A stretch of 64,000 nucleotides of DNA from Cyclospora cayetanensis (lineage: Eukaryota; Apicomplexa; Conoidasida; Eucoccidiorida; Eimeriidae). The stretch spans positions 124,001-188,000 of the forward strand of contig NW_020312036.1 of NCBI RefSeq assembly GCF_002999335.1, in the 5' to 3' direction. Under the pieces are notes generated by a model. The model was not told the DNA's origin. It saw only the letters and a list, made by a program, of their open reading frames with translations, and made no database searches. A program made the position numbers and the translations under genes. Below are positions 11,671 through 24,900 of this stretch, piece after piece; position 1 is the stretch's first letter, and the number at the start of each line of letters is the position of its first letter.

Positions 11671-13416
11671 GGGCTGCTATAAGCAGACACAGGATATGGC
11701 AAACTCAGAATCGCCAGAGCAGCTGCTTTTGGTCCCATCTTTGCGACATGCGCCTCTCTGTGCAATCCTTGCTCTCTTGCGGCTCCTTCTTCTACCCGTG
11801 TGAGCGGTTCAATCTCCGAGTTTCCTGCGTGACTAACGACGTACCTGATGCCGGCAGGCAGAGCGAGACGTGCGCGCAGGCATGCGTGCATGGGCAAAAG
11901 GGGTGGGTAGGCGGGGCGGTGTAGTGTGGAGGGCGCAACGGAGCTTTATCGTGCGCAAGGTTGGGAGGAAGAGGGGTACAGACACCTCGAAGTACGCTGG
12001 ACGGCTGCCTCTTCTAGCGTGTGATGGGCTGCAAGCGTGCTCTCCCGCGTTTCGCAGCCAGCCACATTCGGGGGGGCTCAATAAGGCCCCCCCGAATGAC
12101 ACTTGCTGCGGCTGGCCAAGTGTGTAGATACACTTAGGCACTGTCTCGAGTACACCCGTTACGTTTTTAGAGTTGGTAAACACCTGATTCCTTGGTGTTT
12201 GCCCGTCCGCATGTCGAATGTGTCGCTGTACACCAGCGCGGCGCGATACAATAAACCTCCATGCAGTGCACCTCTGCGCATCTAAGACGCTATGTACATG
12301 CGCCCTTGAATGTTCGGCGTGCCTGGTCGACGCACATGAGCGCTCTGTTTTAGCCTCTTCTCTCCCCTCCTTTCGAAGCCTGGAGGGGCGCAGGCAGGGG
12401 GGAAACACACGGGATCCTTCTGCAAGAGCACTATGAATTAGCTCTCTTCTCTCGTCGTTATGAATTAGTTCTCTTATTTCGTCGACGGTATTGCGCGTCT
12501 GAACTAACACGTCTCCCTGCAGGGATTTCGGTAAACAGCCAGCCGCGTCTGCAGTGGCTCCCGTCAACAGGCTATACACTGCAAACGCGCTGCCGCGAGA
12601 CCTTCTCTAGCAGTTCGAGGCTCGTTGCGCTCTAGGGTGTCTCTCGCTTCCTGTGGTGCCCTTCTTTTTTTCCTGGCTCGACAAAACTCCCAATTCTTCT
12701 ATTTTGCTTTGCATGCCCGTCTTTCCAATGCTTCTGGGAGTGCGGCCCAGGCCGTTAGACTCCCTTGAAAGGTTCCCGTTCCCAGTGACAGCGTCACCTC
12801 CCTGTACACCGACTAACCCACCCCTCCTGCCTGCCGCCTTCCGCCTATCCATCACGCCACTGCCCCTCAGGTAACACTGTTTATTAGCAGCCACGCAGAC
12901 GAATCTCTCCTTTAACCAATTCCGCTTTGTGCTACCGCAAGGAAGTAACACACTGCTGCAACCGGGACTGAGTGTCGCGACAACACCGGAGCGCACTCAA
13001 GGCAGCTTTGCACGTCAGCAGCAGCAATCCGTTCCTGCTGCTGACACTGAGGAGCCCTTGTTGCTGCTCTCCTTCGTGCAGCATGAGGAGGAGGGCCAGC
13101 ACACAGCTGCAGCTTTGGAAGAAGATACTGACGCCTCCAACAACAACTCCCCCCCTTTCCCAAGCCCGTGTGCACAGCTTACGGAAGGAGAAGCACCACC
13201 TCTGGCAAAAAAGTACTCCGCTGCTGTCGGATGTGCTTGGAGCAGCGCTACTGCCGCCAGGGAGTACATACATGCAGAGAGGGCTCTGCAGCACGGACTG
13301 CAGCATTCGATCTCGCATTAAATACCCCGCTGCCAAACACCAGCTGCCTCAACGCCTGCTGCTTTCACGGTTGCAGCAGCTAAACGCATTGCAGAAAAAG
13401 AGTCTGCATGCACCTA
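11671..13416. other. Tail-to-tail intergenic region (peroxiredoxin / SEC61 gamma)
   Basis: Both flanking genes end into this region. Open frames exist on both strands (for example 11833-12579 minus and 12929-13321 plus), but none has a recognisable motif. The hairpin at 12065-12098 lies here. Contains the 3' untranslated regions of both genes and possibly an unrecognised small gene. Confidence 0.4.
12065..12098. repeat. Perfect 13-bp inverted repeat, 8-nt loop
   Basis: Arms CATTCGGGGGGGC and GCCCCCCCGAATG are exact reverse complements around loop TCAATAAG. It falls about 0.4 kb past the peroxiredoxin stop codon, in the tail-to-tail region. Confidence 0.9.
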
Positions 13417-13956
13417 TCACGCACCGGGTCCCACAAGAATGTTGTTGATGGGAATAAAGACGAGCTTCACGAAGTAGCCGATAAATCCCATCAGCAGAAA
13501 GCCGACTGCGCAGGCCCATGCGATTTTCTTGAATTCCTTGGCATCCGGCTTTGTGCATCTGCACGGCGCATAGCAGGCAATCACCACGAAAAAAGCACTG
13601 CCGAGCATCATCATTAGTCTACACACAGCATGCGAAAAAGCCTCCATGTTGAAACGAGCGCACAGAGCTGTACATACACCCCATCATGGGACCGCTCGAG
13701 GGAATACGCGTTCAAAAAGTCCTTAATGAATGCAAGGCACACCACCACAAACTCTCGATCCGCCTCCTTCCCTTTCCTACTCGCGGTTTCCACGAAACTG
13801 TCTAGATGCTTTTTGCCGTGCCAAGACAGCGTGCAGTGCTCACCTGCGCACGAGCCTTACAGAATCCGAGATAAAATCTCGAAGCTCACATATCCAATAC
13901 CCAATGGGGTGCGACGAATCTGTTGCAAACGCGGGCAGCTTGTTGAGCTGCACCAT
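13417..13956 (-). CDS. SEC61G: SEC61 translocon gamma subunit
   Basis: Tail-anchored single-helix subunit of the ER protein-conducting channel, which clamps SEC61 alpha. Exon 1 is 13956-13844 and exon 2 is 13558-13417. The join AG|A restores Arg and gives 84 residues, matching the family's usual 65-85. The N-terminal amphipathic helix reads [19 protein letters not shown], followed by [20 protein letters not shown] and the end [15 protein letters not shown], all hallmarks of SEC61 gamma. The ATG at 13956 is the first in frame and gives a normal-length N-terminus. Donor CAG|GTGAGC and acceptor TGCAG are canonical. Divergently oriented from the TBC1D23-like gene to its right. Confidence 0.95.
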
Positions 13957-15897
13957 TGTCGGTCTGCGTGGATGGAAGGCCGAGAAGGAGGAAAGCTCTG
14001 CGAATGCATGCACAGGATGCGCATACATACATATATACATACACATATATATACATATATACGTACATACACATGCATAACACGCACTCTTGCACATGAA
14101 CAACGGTGTCGCTGTTGCCACCCACTGCCCTGCAGGCCTGTGGAAGTCGTTTCCCGCCGAGGAGCTGCAAGGAGCCAGTGAGGCAGAGAGTCACAGCTCA
14201 TGCATGGATGCATGAGCTGTGACTCTCTGGCGCAACGGCGGCGAGATAGGCGCAAAGGCAGCCAACCACTCAAGCCGTGAAGGCTCCTAAGAGCAAGTAA
14301 GGGGGCGGAGGCAACAAGAAGGGCGAAGAGAAGCCATGGTAGAAGGACCACAAGCATCATTCTACGACCCCCTCATGAGCAGTCGCAGGAGCAACTGCGC
14401 CGTCGGGAGCGACTGAGGGAGCCTCCATTTTTGTGGCACTAGCGATCTCCCGCCGCGCTGAACTCCAAGCCATCGGCTCATGAGACAGTAAGAGCTGCCA
14501 TGTTAGAGGGTTCTAATAGGCTGTGTCAAAGAAACTGGGCTGCGCGCCTCTCTCCCTGCACGCTGTTGGTGTTGCCGCTGCTGCTGCTGCTAGACAAGAA
14601 ACGCGACATGTCAATTTGTATCGCAAACTTGGAGAATCGGCAATCAGCTCTGCTGCAGAGTACCTCAGCATGCAAACCAGCCACTCCCGTTGGGAAGTGC
14701 TGCTGCGTCTGGACTCTAGAGGAGTGTCAACCGCGCGAGAAAGGGCGACACAGAGAGAAGGGAGAAAGCGGATCGCGAGCAGCAAGAGGACAAGGTCTTG
14801 TTACAGCGAGAGACGGCAGCAGCATGCAGTTCGTTCGCGTTTCTTCAGCTGCTGAGAGAGAGGAAAGCAGAGAAAAGGAGAGTTATGTCACCGCCTACCT
14901 ACCTGAAACGCGCCGGTGCTCTGCAGCAGCAACGGCTGGAAGTGGGCCGTCTCTTTGGGAGTGTTCTCGTGTCTTGGACCGGCAACAGGATTGGCGAATA
15001 CTAACAAGCCAGGAAAAGCTGGTATCGCATTCCCCAAAAATATATCTTCCCCCTTTTCACATCCGTGGCGGCAGCATCGCAGCAGCAGCATCGCAGCAAA
15101 GACGAGAAGAGCACAGCAGCCGGCACCAGGAGGGGGCTGCGCAGCAGCAGCTGCACAACAGGCTGTGTTTGTATGGGAGTGTGTGTGTCTGTGTGCTGGT
15201 CTTGAGATGAGGATTCCAGCGCTTTCCTTAGCGCAAGAAGATGAAGAATCATAGAAATGCTCGCAATTCAAGAAGGAAGAAGGAGGTATATAGGGGCGAC
15301 GGTAAGCAGCTGCTGCTCCCTGGCAAACACCCGTGTCACCTGCCACCAGCTGTAGGAGCAGCAGCAGCTCCTGTGAGAGAACTGAAGGCGCCGTACCGCC
15401 TCGTGGCGGAGTGATCCAAAATGTGAATTCAGAAAACTTAGTGACTTCGACCGTCGCCTCCCCGTCCGCAAATTTGCCGCTTTTATGACTAAACAAACGG
15501 TTTTTCTTCGGCGCGTCTCTCTCATTGCCTTAAAATTTCTTTCCTGCGCTTTCTACGCCTGTAGCTGCCGCGGCGATCCAGTGGCGATACAGCTGGAAGC
15601 CGTTCGTCCCTTTGACAGCAGCGGCTGGAAGGAGGCAGACGCGGACGGGGGACCATTGCGATTCTCGCTTTCTCGAATGTCTCGAGCACTCAGCACTTCC
15701 GACTCGCCACACACAACACCACCCTTGGAGGATCACCCGATTGCTTGCACCGGTGTATTCACTTACCAGCATGCCTAGAAGCGGGCTGCACACTACACAC
15801 CGGGAAGGCTCATCGTGCAGCTTCGCGCAGCAGCACTGGCGATATCTCAGTGAGACTTGCTCACTCCTCCAGAGGCAGCCGCAACAACAGCAGCATC
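13957..15897. other. Intergenic region between SEC61G and the TBC1D23-like gene
   Basis: Divergent promoter region of about 1.9 kb. A plus frame (14500-15210, 236 codons) and an overlapping minus frame (14888-15496) are open but lack known motifs, and both run through CAG/GCA repeats. The large inverted repeat at 14185-14228 sits here. Confidence 0.4.
14185..14228. repeat. Perfect 21-bp inverted repeat with 2-nt spacer
   Basis: The left arm starts AGAGAGTCACAGC and ends GCAT at 14205. The right arm at 14208-14228 is its exact reverse complement, separated by GG. It lies about 230 bp upstream of the SEC61G start codon. Confidence 0.95.
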
Positions 15898-18800
15898 ATG
15901 GCGAATGTGACTGCTCTCCCTCGGCAGGAAGAGGGGCTCTCCGGGGAGTCTGAAGGGGCACCTGCTGCTGTAGCGACAGCTGGAACCAGCGTCCTCTCCA
16001 ACACCTCCTACGCTAACAGCAGCAACAGGAAACGCTTCGCATACAGCCGAAAGGAGCTGATGCAAGGAGTCGGAGAGGCCTTTCTCACCGGAGCTGTACC
16101 TGACGAACTCTTCGTAAGGCTTCTACTAGGGTTGTCAACTGATGACGAGACAGCATCTAGTAAGAATAAAACACAATCTTGCAGCTGCTCTGCCTTGGAA
16201 ACGCTTTCTCTCCCCTCCCTGTCTTCTTCTTCTTTCGCTGCCTCCGCATACTCTGCGATTTGAATATATATATATCTATGTATATATTCTCGTATCTATA
16301 TGTGTATGTACACATGTGTATAACTCTCTCCGTCTCACCGCCTTGTTGCTGTCTTCAATGACCACTCTCTTTTTTGAGGCCTTTCGCAGCCTCCTTCTCC
16401 CTCTGTCTTCGTCTGCTGCTTCGACTCTTCGACGCACCGCGACGCCGCTGATGCAGCCTTCCTGCATCTGAGCTTTTCGCTGTCTTCAGCCTTGCCCGTT
16501 TTGTCTCTTGCCCCAGTCTTCTCCCTACCCGAAAGTGCTTGCTGCTGCGTTCGCAGCTGTTGCCTTATCGCGCCTCTGCATCAAGGCCGTGTGCTGCTTG
16601 TCTTGTTTTTTTTCAGACGATCCAGAGTATGCAGTGTCGCTGGGGCTGCATGCGTTTAGTCCAGACGAAGCAGCACTGCTGCAGCACGACTTGAACATCC
16701 TTTCGGCATCCCTGCAGCACAACAAGGACCAACAGCAGCATCAAGCCAGAGGCGGCGCAGCGTCTACTGCAGCAGCAACAGCAGAGTTCGAAGAGCTTTC
16801 CGATCTTGCCCACGTGCAGCAACTTGTCGCAGAGTACTGCATGCAGTACAGCGCTCTATACTCGCCAGGTGGGTGCAACGAAGTGTCTGCGAGAACTCAC
16901 GCGGGAGTGATGAAATGTTTCTCGAGGAAGGGAAGGTTGGATGTGCAAACTTTCCTCCCCACCCGCTTCGCCCTCCCCCTCTCCTCTCTCTCAGACTCCA
17001 TGTATGGTGGCTCTGCATTGCAGCAAAAGAGTAAAGCGCGAATGGAAAAGCCGTGTGCTGCTTTACCCCATAGGTCTCGCCTTAATGGCCGCTGTCGTCT
17101 GTCGCCTTCCTGTGGCAGGGGGAGGCTTCGCCACTCAGCGCCGCTGTGCAGTGCTGCACGCGGTGTCTGTACACCTGGCGTCCCCTGCTCTGGTGCTGCT
17201 GCTTAGCGTCAAGGAGGATGTCGCCAGTTCTAGAAACGGCGTAAATGTGCCTGCTGCGTCCAGCGCCATCATTCCCAAGCAGCAAGACGCAGGCGAATAT
17301 CCCCCCGTTTCGAGAGCCTTCGCCGCTGCGCTGTACAGACAGTGGCAGAGGCACCAGGAGCAGCCAGAGCAGCGGCAGAATGCGAGAACGCCGACAGAAC
17401 CCAAGCAACCTCCTACATTCACGCCATCTGAAACATCCTGGCCGCATGCACCGACGCCACATGCAGCCGTGGGGGCGGCTTCGCGACGTTCTTCCTGCAG
17501 CAGCAGAAGTGATGAGTTGGAGGAAGTGCAGCTAGACGATGTTGTGCCGTCACCAGCGGCAGCCATGCCTTCTGGAGCCTTTGTGCAATCCGGCGGAGCT
17601 GGAGCAACAGCAGCAACAGCAGCAGCCTCCCAGCGGGGCAGTGCTGCATTTTCTTCCGTCTCAGTGGTTGCAGCGCTGCAGATCGATGAGGAGCAGGTGC
17701 AGCAGCTCGAGCTGCAGCGGCTGCAACACAGGGAGGAAGCAGACAGCGCCTTGACTGCCGTTTTGTCTTACCACCTTCCTGCTGTCGCGCAGCAGCTGCA
17801 GCGGCTAAAAGTCGCTCTCCTCCCCCTTATAGGCCCCTGGCTTGGAACGGCCTTTGCAGCTCGCGCATTCTCGCTGCCTCAGGAGGAGGTGCCCACTCCC
17901 GCTGCTGCTGCTGTTGCTGCTGCTGCTGTTGCTGCTGCTGCTCCTCAAGGTGTCGCGGAGAAGCTGGAGACAAGGCTGCAGTGTCTCGATACACTCTGGC
18001 GCTTCCTTGCTCTCACGAAGGAACCACATGCGTAATTACTTTATTCAGGCACTTCCCTCCCCCCCGCTTAATCCTTCGAGGCTGCACCTTCGCACGCTGC
18101 TCTCTAAGATACTCTTTAGGGGTGTTTAGGGGAGACAGGAAGAGCCTTGGATCGATCAGAAAAAAAAGAGGCTACAGCAAAGCGCGTGGTGCTTGTGGAA
18201 CGTGCGCGCAATGCGGGGATATGCTGTAGTGTGTATGTGTATGTGTGTATGTGCATGTATATATTTATGTGTAGGTATATATATGTATGTATATGTGTGT
18301 ATGTGTGTATGTATGTGTGTATGTATGTATATATGTACATGTATGTATATGTATGTATATATGTATGTATATATGTATGTATATATGTGTATGTATGTAT
18401 GTGTATGTGTGTGTTTGTGTATGTATGTATATATGTGTCTGTATATATGTGTATGTATATATGTATATGTATGTATGTATATATGTGTATGTGTATATAT
18501 GTGTATATATATGTATGTATGTATACATGTGTATGTGTATGTATGTGTATGTATACATGTATGTGTATGTATGTACGTGTATGTATATATGTATATATGT
18601 ATGTATGTATATATATGTATGTATGTATGTATGTGTATGTATACATGTGTATGTATGTATGTGTATGTATATATGTGTATGTATATATGTGTATATATGT
18701 GTATGCATGTGTATATATGTATGTGTATATGTATGTGTGTGTTTGTGTATGTATGTTGCATTGTCGCAGAATGCTGATGTTGGGGACTGCTGTGCTCGTA

Positions 18801-21800
18801 GCGAGTGGACGAGCCTTGCGCTGCTGTGCTGCTGCCGCTGAAGTCTCGGCAGTTCTGCAGCTTGCGCCTCTGCATCTGCCTGCTGCAGCGACGGCAGACT
18901 CCGCAGTACAGCGCACAATGGTGTTTGCTGGTAGCCGCTTAGCTGCGCATGAGTCGGCACGAACGGGGGGGGGGCAGGGGAGTCACTCTGTGGTAGTCGA
19001 GTTGCATCGCGCATCGGGAGAAGGCGATGCAGCGGCGCGTGCGTGGTGGCTGCAAGCTTCGTTGCTTGGTCTTAGAACACCTCGCTGCCTTCTCACTCAT
19101 GCGCTGCAATCCTCGAGAGACTCCCGAGACGGTGAGTATACGCCTTGCTGCTGCTAGTGGGAGTGCTGCTGCTGCTTTTCTGCATGCGCAGTTCGCGGCA
19201 AGAAGGGCATAGGCCTCCTCCACACACGTGCTGCTGCTGTGGCTCAGCGACAGGCGTGCTTTTTCCCCTGCACACGCGTTGAAGGGAGGGGAAGAGGTTC
19301 GCGGAGGCATCCGGAAATGCATGCACTGCGGATGCTGCTGTGCTGACAGAGAGAGGGAGACAGAGAGATATATATAGAAGTATATAGAGATATATATATA
19401 GAAGTATATAGAGAAATATATATATATAGAAGTATATGTAGAGAGAGATATATATATATAGAAGTATATATAGAGAGAGAGAGGGAGCCTTTTTGTGTAT
19501 GCGGATTCAGGGACGTTGGCACCCCTTATTGATCCTCACGCTATTTGCCACTCCTTGCGGTGTCGAGCGGCACTGAAGATGCATCTGAAGACTCTGCGGA
19601 AGGAGATGCAATGCGCGTCAGTCTCGCCAGCAGCAGCCACAGAGGAGTCGCAGCAGCAGCAGCAACAGCCGCAGCCTCAGGAGGGCGAGCTTACGAAGCA
19701 CCCAGCTGAAGCTGCTCTTCCTTCACACTTGTCGCTGCCTTGCAGCTTCGAAAGACTGCCGTTGAGGGCTGACAGCCTGCGAGAAGCTAGCGAAGCGTCC
19801 TCAGCAGCTGCAACGGCAGCTGCAGTAGCAGCTGGTCTGACAGATGCCGTCGATTCAGCTGACACAGAAGCTGGAAGAGAGGCGTCTCGCAGCAGCAGCA
19901 GCAGCAGCAGCAGTCACAGCGATGAAAGCAGCATTCCAGACGTGCTCACTTCCCAGTCGCTAGCCAGTGAGGTGGTCAAGGTGCAACAGCAGCAACAGCA
20001 GCAGCATGAGCATGAGCATGAGCATGAGGAGAAAAAGCAGCAGCTTGAGCATGAGCATGAGCATGAGCATGAGGAGAAACAGCAGCAGCAAGAGCAAGAG
20101 CATGAGCATGAGGAGAAACGGCAGCAGCAAGAGCAAGAGCATGAGCATGAGCATGCGGAGGAGAAAAAGCAGCAGCAAGAGCAAGAGCATGAGGAGAAAC
20201 AGCAGCAGCAGCAGGTACAGAGGCGCAGTCCTACGGATTGGTTGCTGCTGCTGTTATCGTTGCAGCCAGGCTTTCATTTGGTGATACCAGGCTTGCTGCA
20301 GCCAGTAGCTGCACTGCAAGGAGGCGGAGAGTTGAGCAAGTTGGGGAGTGGAAGTGCTCCTCGTGCAAAGGCTTGCCGTGCGCAAGAGGTAGAAGGATCT
20401 CAGCGTCTTCTCCGGCAGCTGGAGGAGACTGCCATGCGGCTTTTGGCAGAGACGGAGTTTGTGCTGTTGGACTGTCGTACTTTCGATGCCGTTCACGAGC
20501 ATCAGAACCGCCGTATCCGCAGTGCCTTGCCGGTTAGTGGCGATCTGCTGCTGTCGTGTAGTCGAAAGCAGCAGCAGCAGCAAGACGACAAGGAGGCGCA
20601 AGAGCTGGACGGGCTTTTGCTGTGCTGTGAAATCGCGAGGGGAAAGGCCATCTGCCTGATGGGAAGCGCAAAAGATCCCAGCAGCAGCAGCAGTGCGACG
20701 CGCGAAGAGGCACAGGCTGTCGTGACAGCAGCAACAGCAGCAGCAGCAGACAGCAGCGGCAGTTCCGTCAAGAGGCATGCGGAGAGTGAAGGGGCAGCAA
20801 CACAGGAAGATCCAGTGGCTGTTCTTTCCGCTTTGTTACTGCAACAGCATTTTCCGCTTGTTGGCATCCTCGGGGGAGGCTGGGAAGGTATGTATGTCTT
20901 GTCGTTCTTGCACTTCAAAAGACAGCAGCAGTAGCTGCTGCTGGTGCTGTGCTGCTGTTCGGCTTGTATGCCCTTGATAAGGGGAGATCCGCCTGCCTGC
21001 CTGTCTGCACGGCTCGAAAGCCTGCGCGTGCTGCGTGAGAAAAGAAAAGGAACTATTTAGTATTGAAAGACGTCTTCCTATAATATATAATAAGCCTCTT
21101 TTGAGCTGCTCTGCCGTCTGGCGCTTTTTTCTCTGCGGCTGTGGCTGTGCAGCATTTTGCAAGGTTCTCCAGGAGGAGCAGCTCTCCTCATATCTCCTGC
21201 TCGAGGAGTCGAATGGACGAAATTCAAAAGCAGGGAGTGCTGCAGCCGCTGCGTTTCAGAGTTGGGCAGCTCGAGCAAAAGCTACTGCTGCTCGGCTTGT
21301 GGCACATTCTGCTGGGCCTAGGCAGCAACTAGGAAATACGCTGTAGGCTTTTATAGCTTCTGCTTTTTTATGCATTCATGAGCGAAACACCCTGCCACTG
21401 CCATAGGAAGGGTGCTGCTGCTTAATCCCTCTTGGCCATACGTATATTCCCGCCAGGTGTCTGTCTGTACATGCGCATGCCCTGTATGTGTATCTGTGTA
21501 TGTGTGTGCGTGTGTTTTTCGTTTCGTATCGAGCACCTCTCTGGCTTGTCAACCGACCTGTCTTTCTTTCCCCCATTTACGCTTTTTTGCGCCGTGTTTT
21601 TACCGTACATCTCTCTGTGTGTCTGTGTGTATCTGTATCTGTGTGCATCTGTATTTTTGTGTATCTGTATTTGTGTGTATCTGTATTTCTGTGTGTCTGT
21701 ATTTTTGTGTATCTGTATTTCTGTGTATCTGTATCTGTGTGTATCTGTGTGCTGCTGCTTCTGCTGCTGCCTTTGGCATATGCAGGCAAGCAGCGCTTCA

Positions 21801-21933
21801 GGCTACCAAGGGGGTGTCTCGAGATGTGGGGAGCAGTCTCCGGGGTGTCTTTAATTCTGCTGCGGCAGCAGCAACGGGGGGGCCTACTGGGAAGGTTCCG
21901 CCACCTGAGTTGGACGCTGAGGGGAAGCTGATC

Positions 21934-21998
<65 letters not shown>

Positions 21999-24900
21999 TC
22001 GTGATGACAGTTCACGGGGGCAGTATGCGCAATCGTCCGGTTCAATGGCGAACAGCATGGCAAACGCTGCGAGTCTTTTTTCTGCTCTCCTTCACAGACG
22101 GTCTTCAGGGATGAATGCAGACTCAGTAGTTGGGGAGAAAGACGTTTCTGCAGCGGACAGCTGCGGAAATGCAGAAGCTTCCGCCGCTGGTGCTGCTCCT
22201 GCAACAGCAAGTGATAGTAGTCCTAATGCTGCTGCTGCTATAGCAGCAGCAGCAGGTGGGGGTAGTGGTAGTAGCATTACCGGGGGTGGGGTTGCTGGTG
22301 TTGCTGAAGGAGCAGGCGCTGCGGTGGATTCGAGTGTTGCGCCTTCTCGATCTTCTTTTCAGCGGGGAGACGTATTTTATAAAAATCACCCCGAAATTTC
22401 CCGCAGCGAGACTTTGCAGTCTCTCCTCGCGGAAAAGCTGCAGCAAGCACGACGATCCTCCTCCTTGAAGATCGCATCTCTCAGCAGTTCTTTGAAGGGC
22501 CTCTCCCTCCGTCCTGGGGTGTCTAAACAGCAGGAGGAAGACGGCACACGAAACGGAGGCATTGCCGCTGCTCCCGAGCACCTGCAGCAGCAGCAAATGC
22601 AGCAAGACAGGCCGATCACGCCAGCAGCAGCCGCAATGATGTCTATGGAAACGGCAGCCACCCAGCAGCAGCTGCACCGGGAAGGGCTCGAGGAGCAGGA
22701 CAGAAGTGCTGTCGATGTATGCGGCTTTTCGCATGAGCAGCAAGTATGTGTTTGTTGCTTGAGGCTGGCAAGTTTCTGCATTTGGTGTTGGGCTACTTGC
22801 CTCCTAGAGCGCTCGCCTCTTCGGCAGAAGGGCTGCTGCTGCAGGGGACAGAATACTGCCACGCGATGTCGTGACACCGTAGATGCTCGCGTGCTGCACC
22901 TGCTGCTTTCCTGCTGCAGCGTTTCAGCAAGGCTGTGTTCGCCATTGAGGATAGCGATCAAGAAGACTCTCCAAAGAGTGGAGGGGATAGTGCGTGGCAA
23001 TTCTTTTTGTTTCGCTGCTATCCCTGAATCCCTGGTGCTCGCTGTCTGCTGCGTGTGTTGTAGGGGGGTCCTCTGTTTTTTTGCGCGTGCCGTTGTTTCA
23101 TGTATTTCTTCAGCGAGCGTTGCTGGTGCTGCTCTCCTCTAGTGTATTTAAAAGGAGTTTACCGCAAAATCCACACACAGATAAAACGGGAGATATATTC
23201 ATTAAACCCCCTATCCTTCTCCATCCCTCCGCGTGCTGCATCCGTGTGAGCGGGGTCGTGTGTTTCTGCACTCTCTGCGTGGGGTGTATGTACAGTAACA
23301 GACAGCCTAGTACTGCCGCAGTTCGAGCGGCTCGCTCCAGATGCAGCGGGGGGTGACATGCTGGCCGTTCTTCAGCGCTATCAGGCCTTCATAGAAGTAA
23401 GTTTGCGCCAGAGGGATAGGTTGGGTCTGTGGAAGGAATTTCGATCCTACGGAGGAAGCCTTGGTAGGAAGGGTGCAGGCTGTTCAGAAACAGGGGGGAG
23501 GGAAAGCTCTTGTAGCCTGATACAGAGAGGTTAGAAACTAGATTCACATTCTTGTAAAGTTCGTCATCATAGGACTACCGAGACGCAGAGGAGGTTGTCA
23601 TGGCAGTGCAAATCTGTTTCATGTTCATGTCTACAGGTATGATCATGTATATGGACATGTATGATCATGTGTATATGGACATGTATGGATACAAGTATGT
23701 ATGTACAGATATCAATATGTATGCATAGATATAAATATGTATGTATAGATATATATATTATATAAATATGGATATTTATGTATGTGTATATTCCTATATA
23801 TATGTATGTGTATGTGCGTGTATGGGCGGGTGTATGTGGCGGTCTTCAGGAGGTGCAGAGTCTGGAGAAGGGCTCTAAGGCCGATCTTTGTGAAATTCAG
23901 CGCAACATCGGAGATGTGCAGGTGGGCAGGTTGCTGTGTTAGTACGCACATTTTGGCTTCCTTGTGGGTGCACTGACGGATACCATCACCTCCTTCTCCT
24001 TTTCTTCGTCCTCATCATGGGGGCTTGTTGGCATGGGCGATTTCGGAGTTTGTGGTGCGTGTGTGTATGTGTCTGTGTCTATGTCTGTGTATATCTGCGT
24101 GTATGTGTATGTGTCTGTGTCTGTGTGTATCTATGTCTGTGTATCTCTATATCTATGTCTATGTATGTCTGTGTATATCTATGTCTGTGTATCTCTATAT
24201 CTATGTCTATTTATGTCTGTGCATCTCTATATCTATATCTTTGTATGTGTATCTCTATATCTACATCTCTGAATGTGTACTTCTATGTCTATGGATATGT
24301 ATCTCTATATCTATGTCTATGCCTGTGTATATCTATGTCTGTGTATCTCTACGTCTATGTATGTCTGTGTATATCTATGTCTGTGTATCTCTACGTCTAT
24401 GTCTATGTCTGTGTATATCTATGTCTATGTATGTCTACATCTATGCCTCTATCTATGTCTGTGTAGAACTATGTATATATCTGTGTCTATGTATGTCTGC
24501 ATCTATGTCTATGTATCTCTATGTCTGTGCCCCCGTGCGTTGCCTTCTGTTCTTCCTGTGTAGGTCTATGAAGCCTTGAAAATTAGACGAGGCGGGCGCA
24601 ATCGTTGGAGTTTGTTGTCGCTGAGCGACCAGTGGGGTGGCCGCTATTGTGTGAGGTGGTTTGTCTTGACACTCCACCAGTTGCTCGTAGTCTGTCCTGG
24701 TGAAGACAGAAGAGTGTCTATGACAAACGGCGCTTCGCCAGTGGGGGAGGGCAGCCCGTCAAGCGATCTTTTGAAAGGTTGGACAGCACTTAACGCATGC
24801 AGTCCTCTGAACACATTTGCACTGCCAAGTGTTTTTCTCCCGCTGCTCTTCGCGGTGTCTGTCCGTGATGGTGATGCCTCTAGTCCGTCGGCGTCTCTGC

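Noticed and set aside
11833..12579. 248-codon minus frame
   Set aside because: No recognisable domain, crosses the G/C hairpin, and lies in the 3' region of convergent genes; coding status cannot be supported.
12929..13321. Acidic plus frame of 130 codons
   Set aside because: Overlaps the expected 3' UTR region of SEC61G and has only low-complexity Gln/Ala/Glu content.
14500..15210. 236-codon plus frame before the TBC1D23-like gene
   Set aside because: No conserved motif and biased by CAG/GCA runs; could be a 5' exon but no phase-compatible link was found.
18116..19014. Long Thr/His/Ile and Tyr/Val/Cys frames on both strands
   Set aside because: Translations of a TATG microsatellite in an intron of the TBC1D23-like gene; only the part from 18770 on the plus strand is a likely exon.
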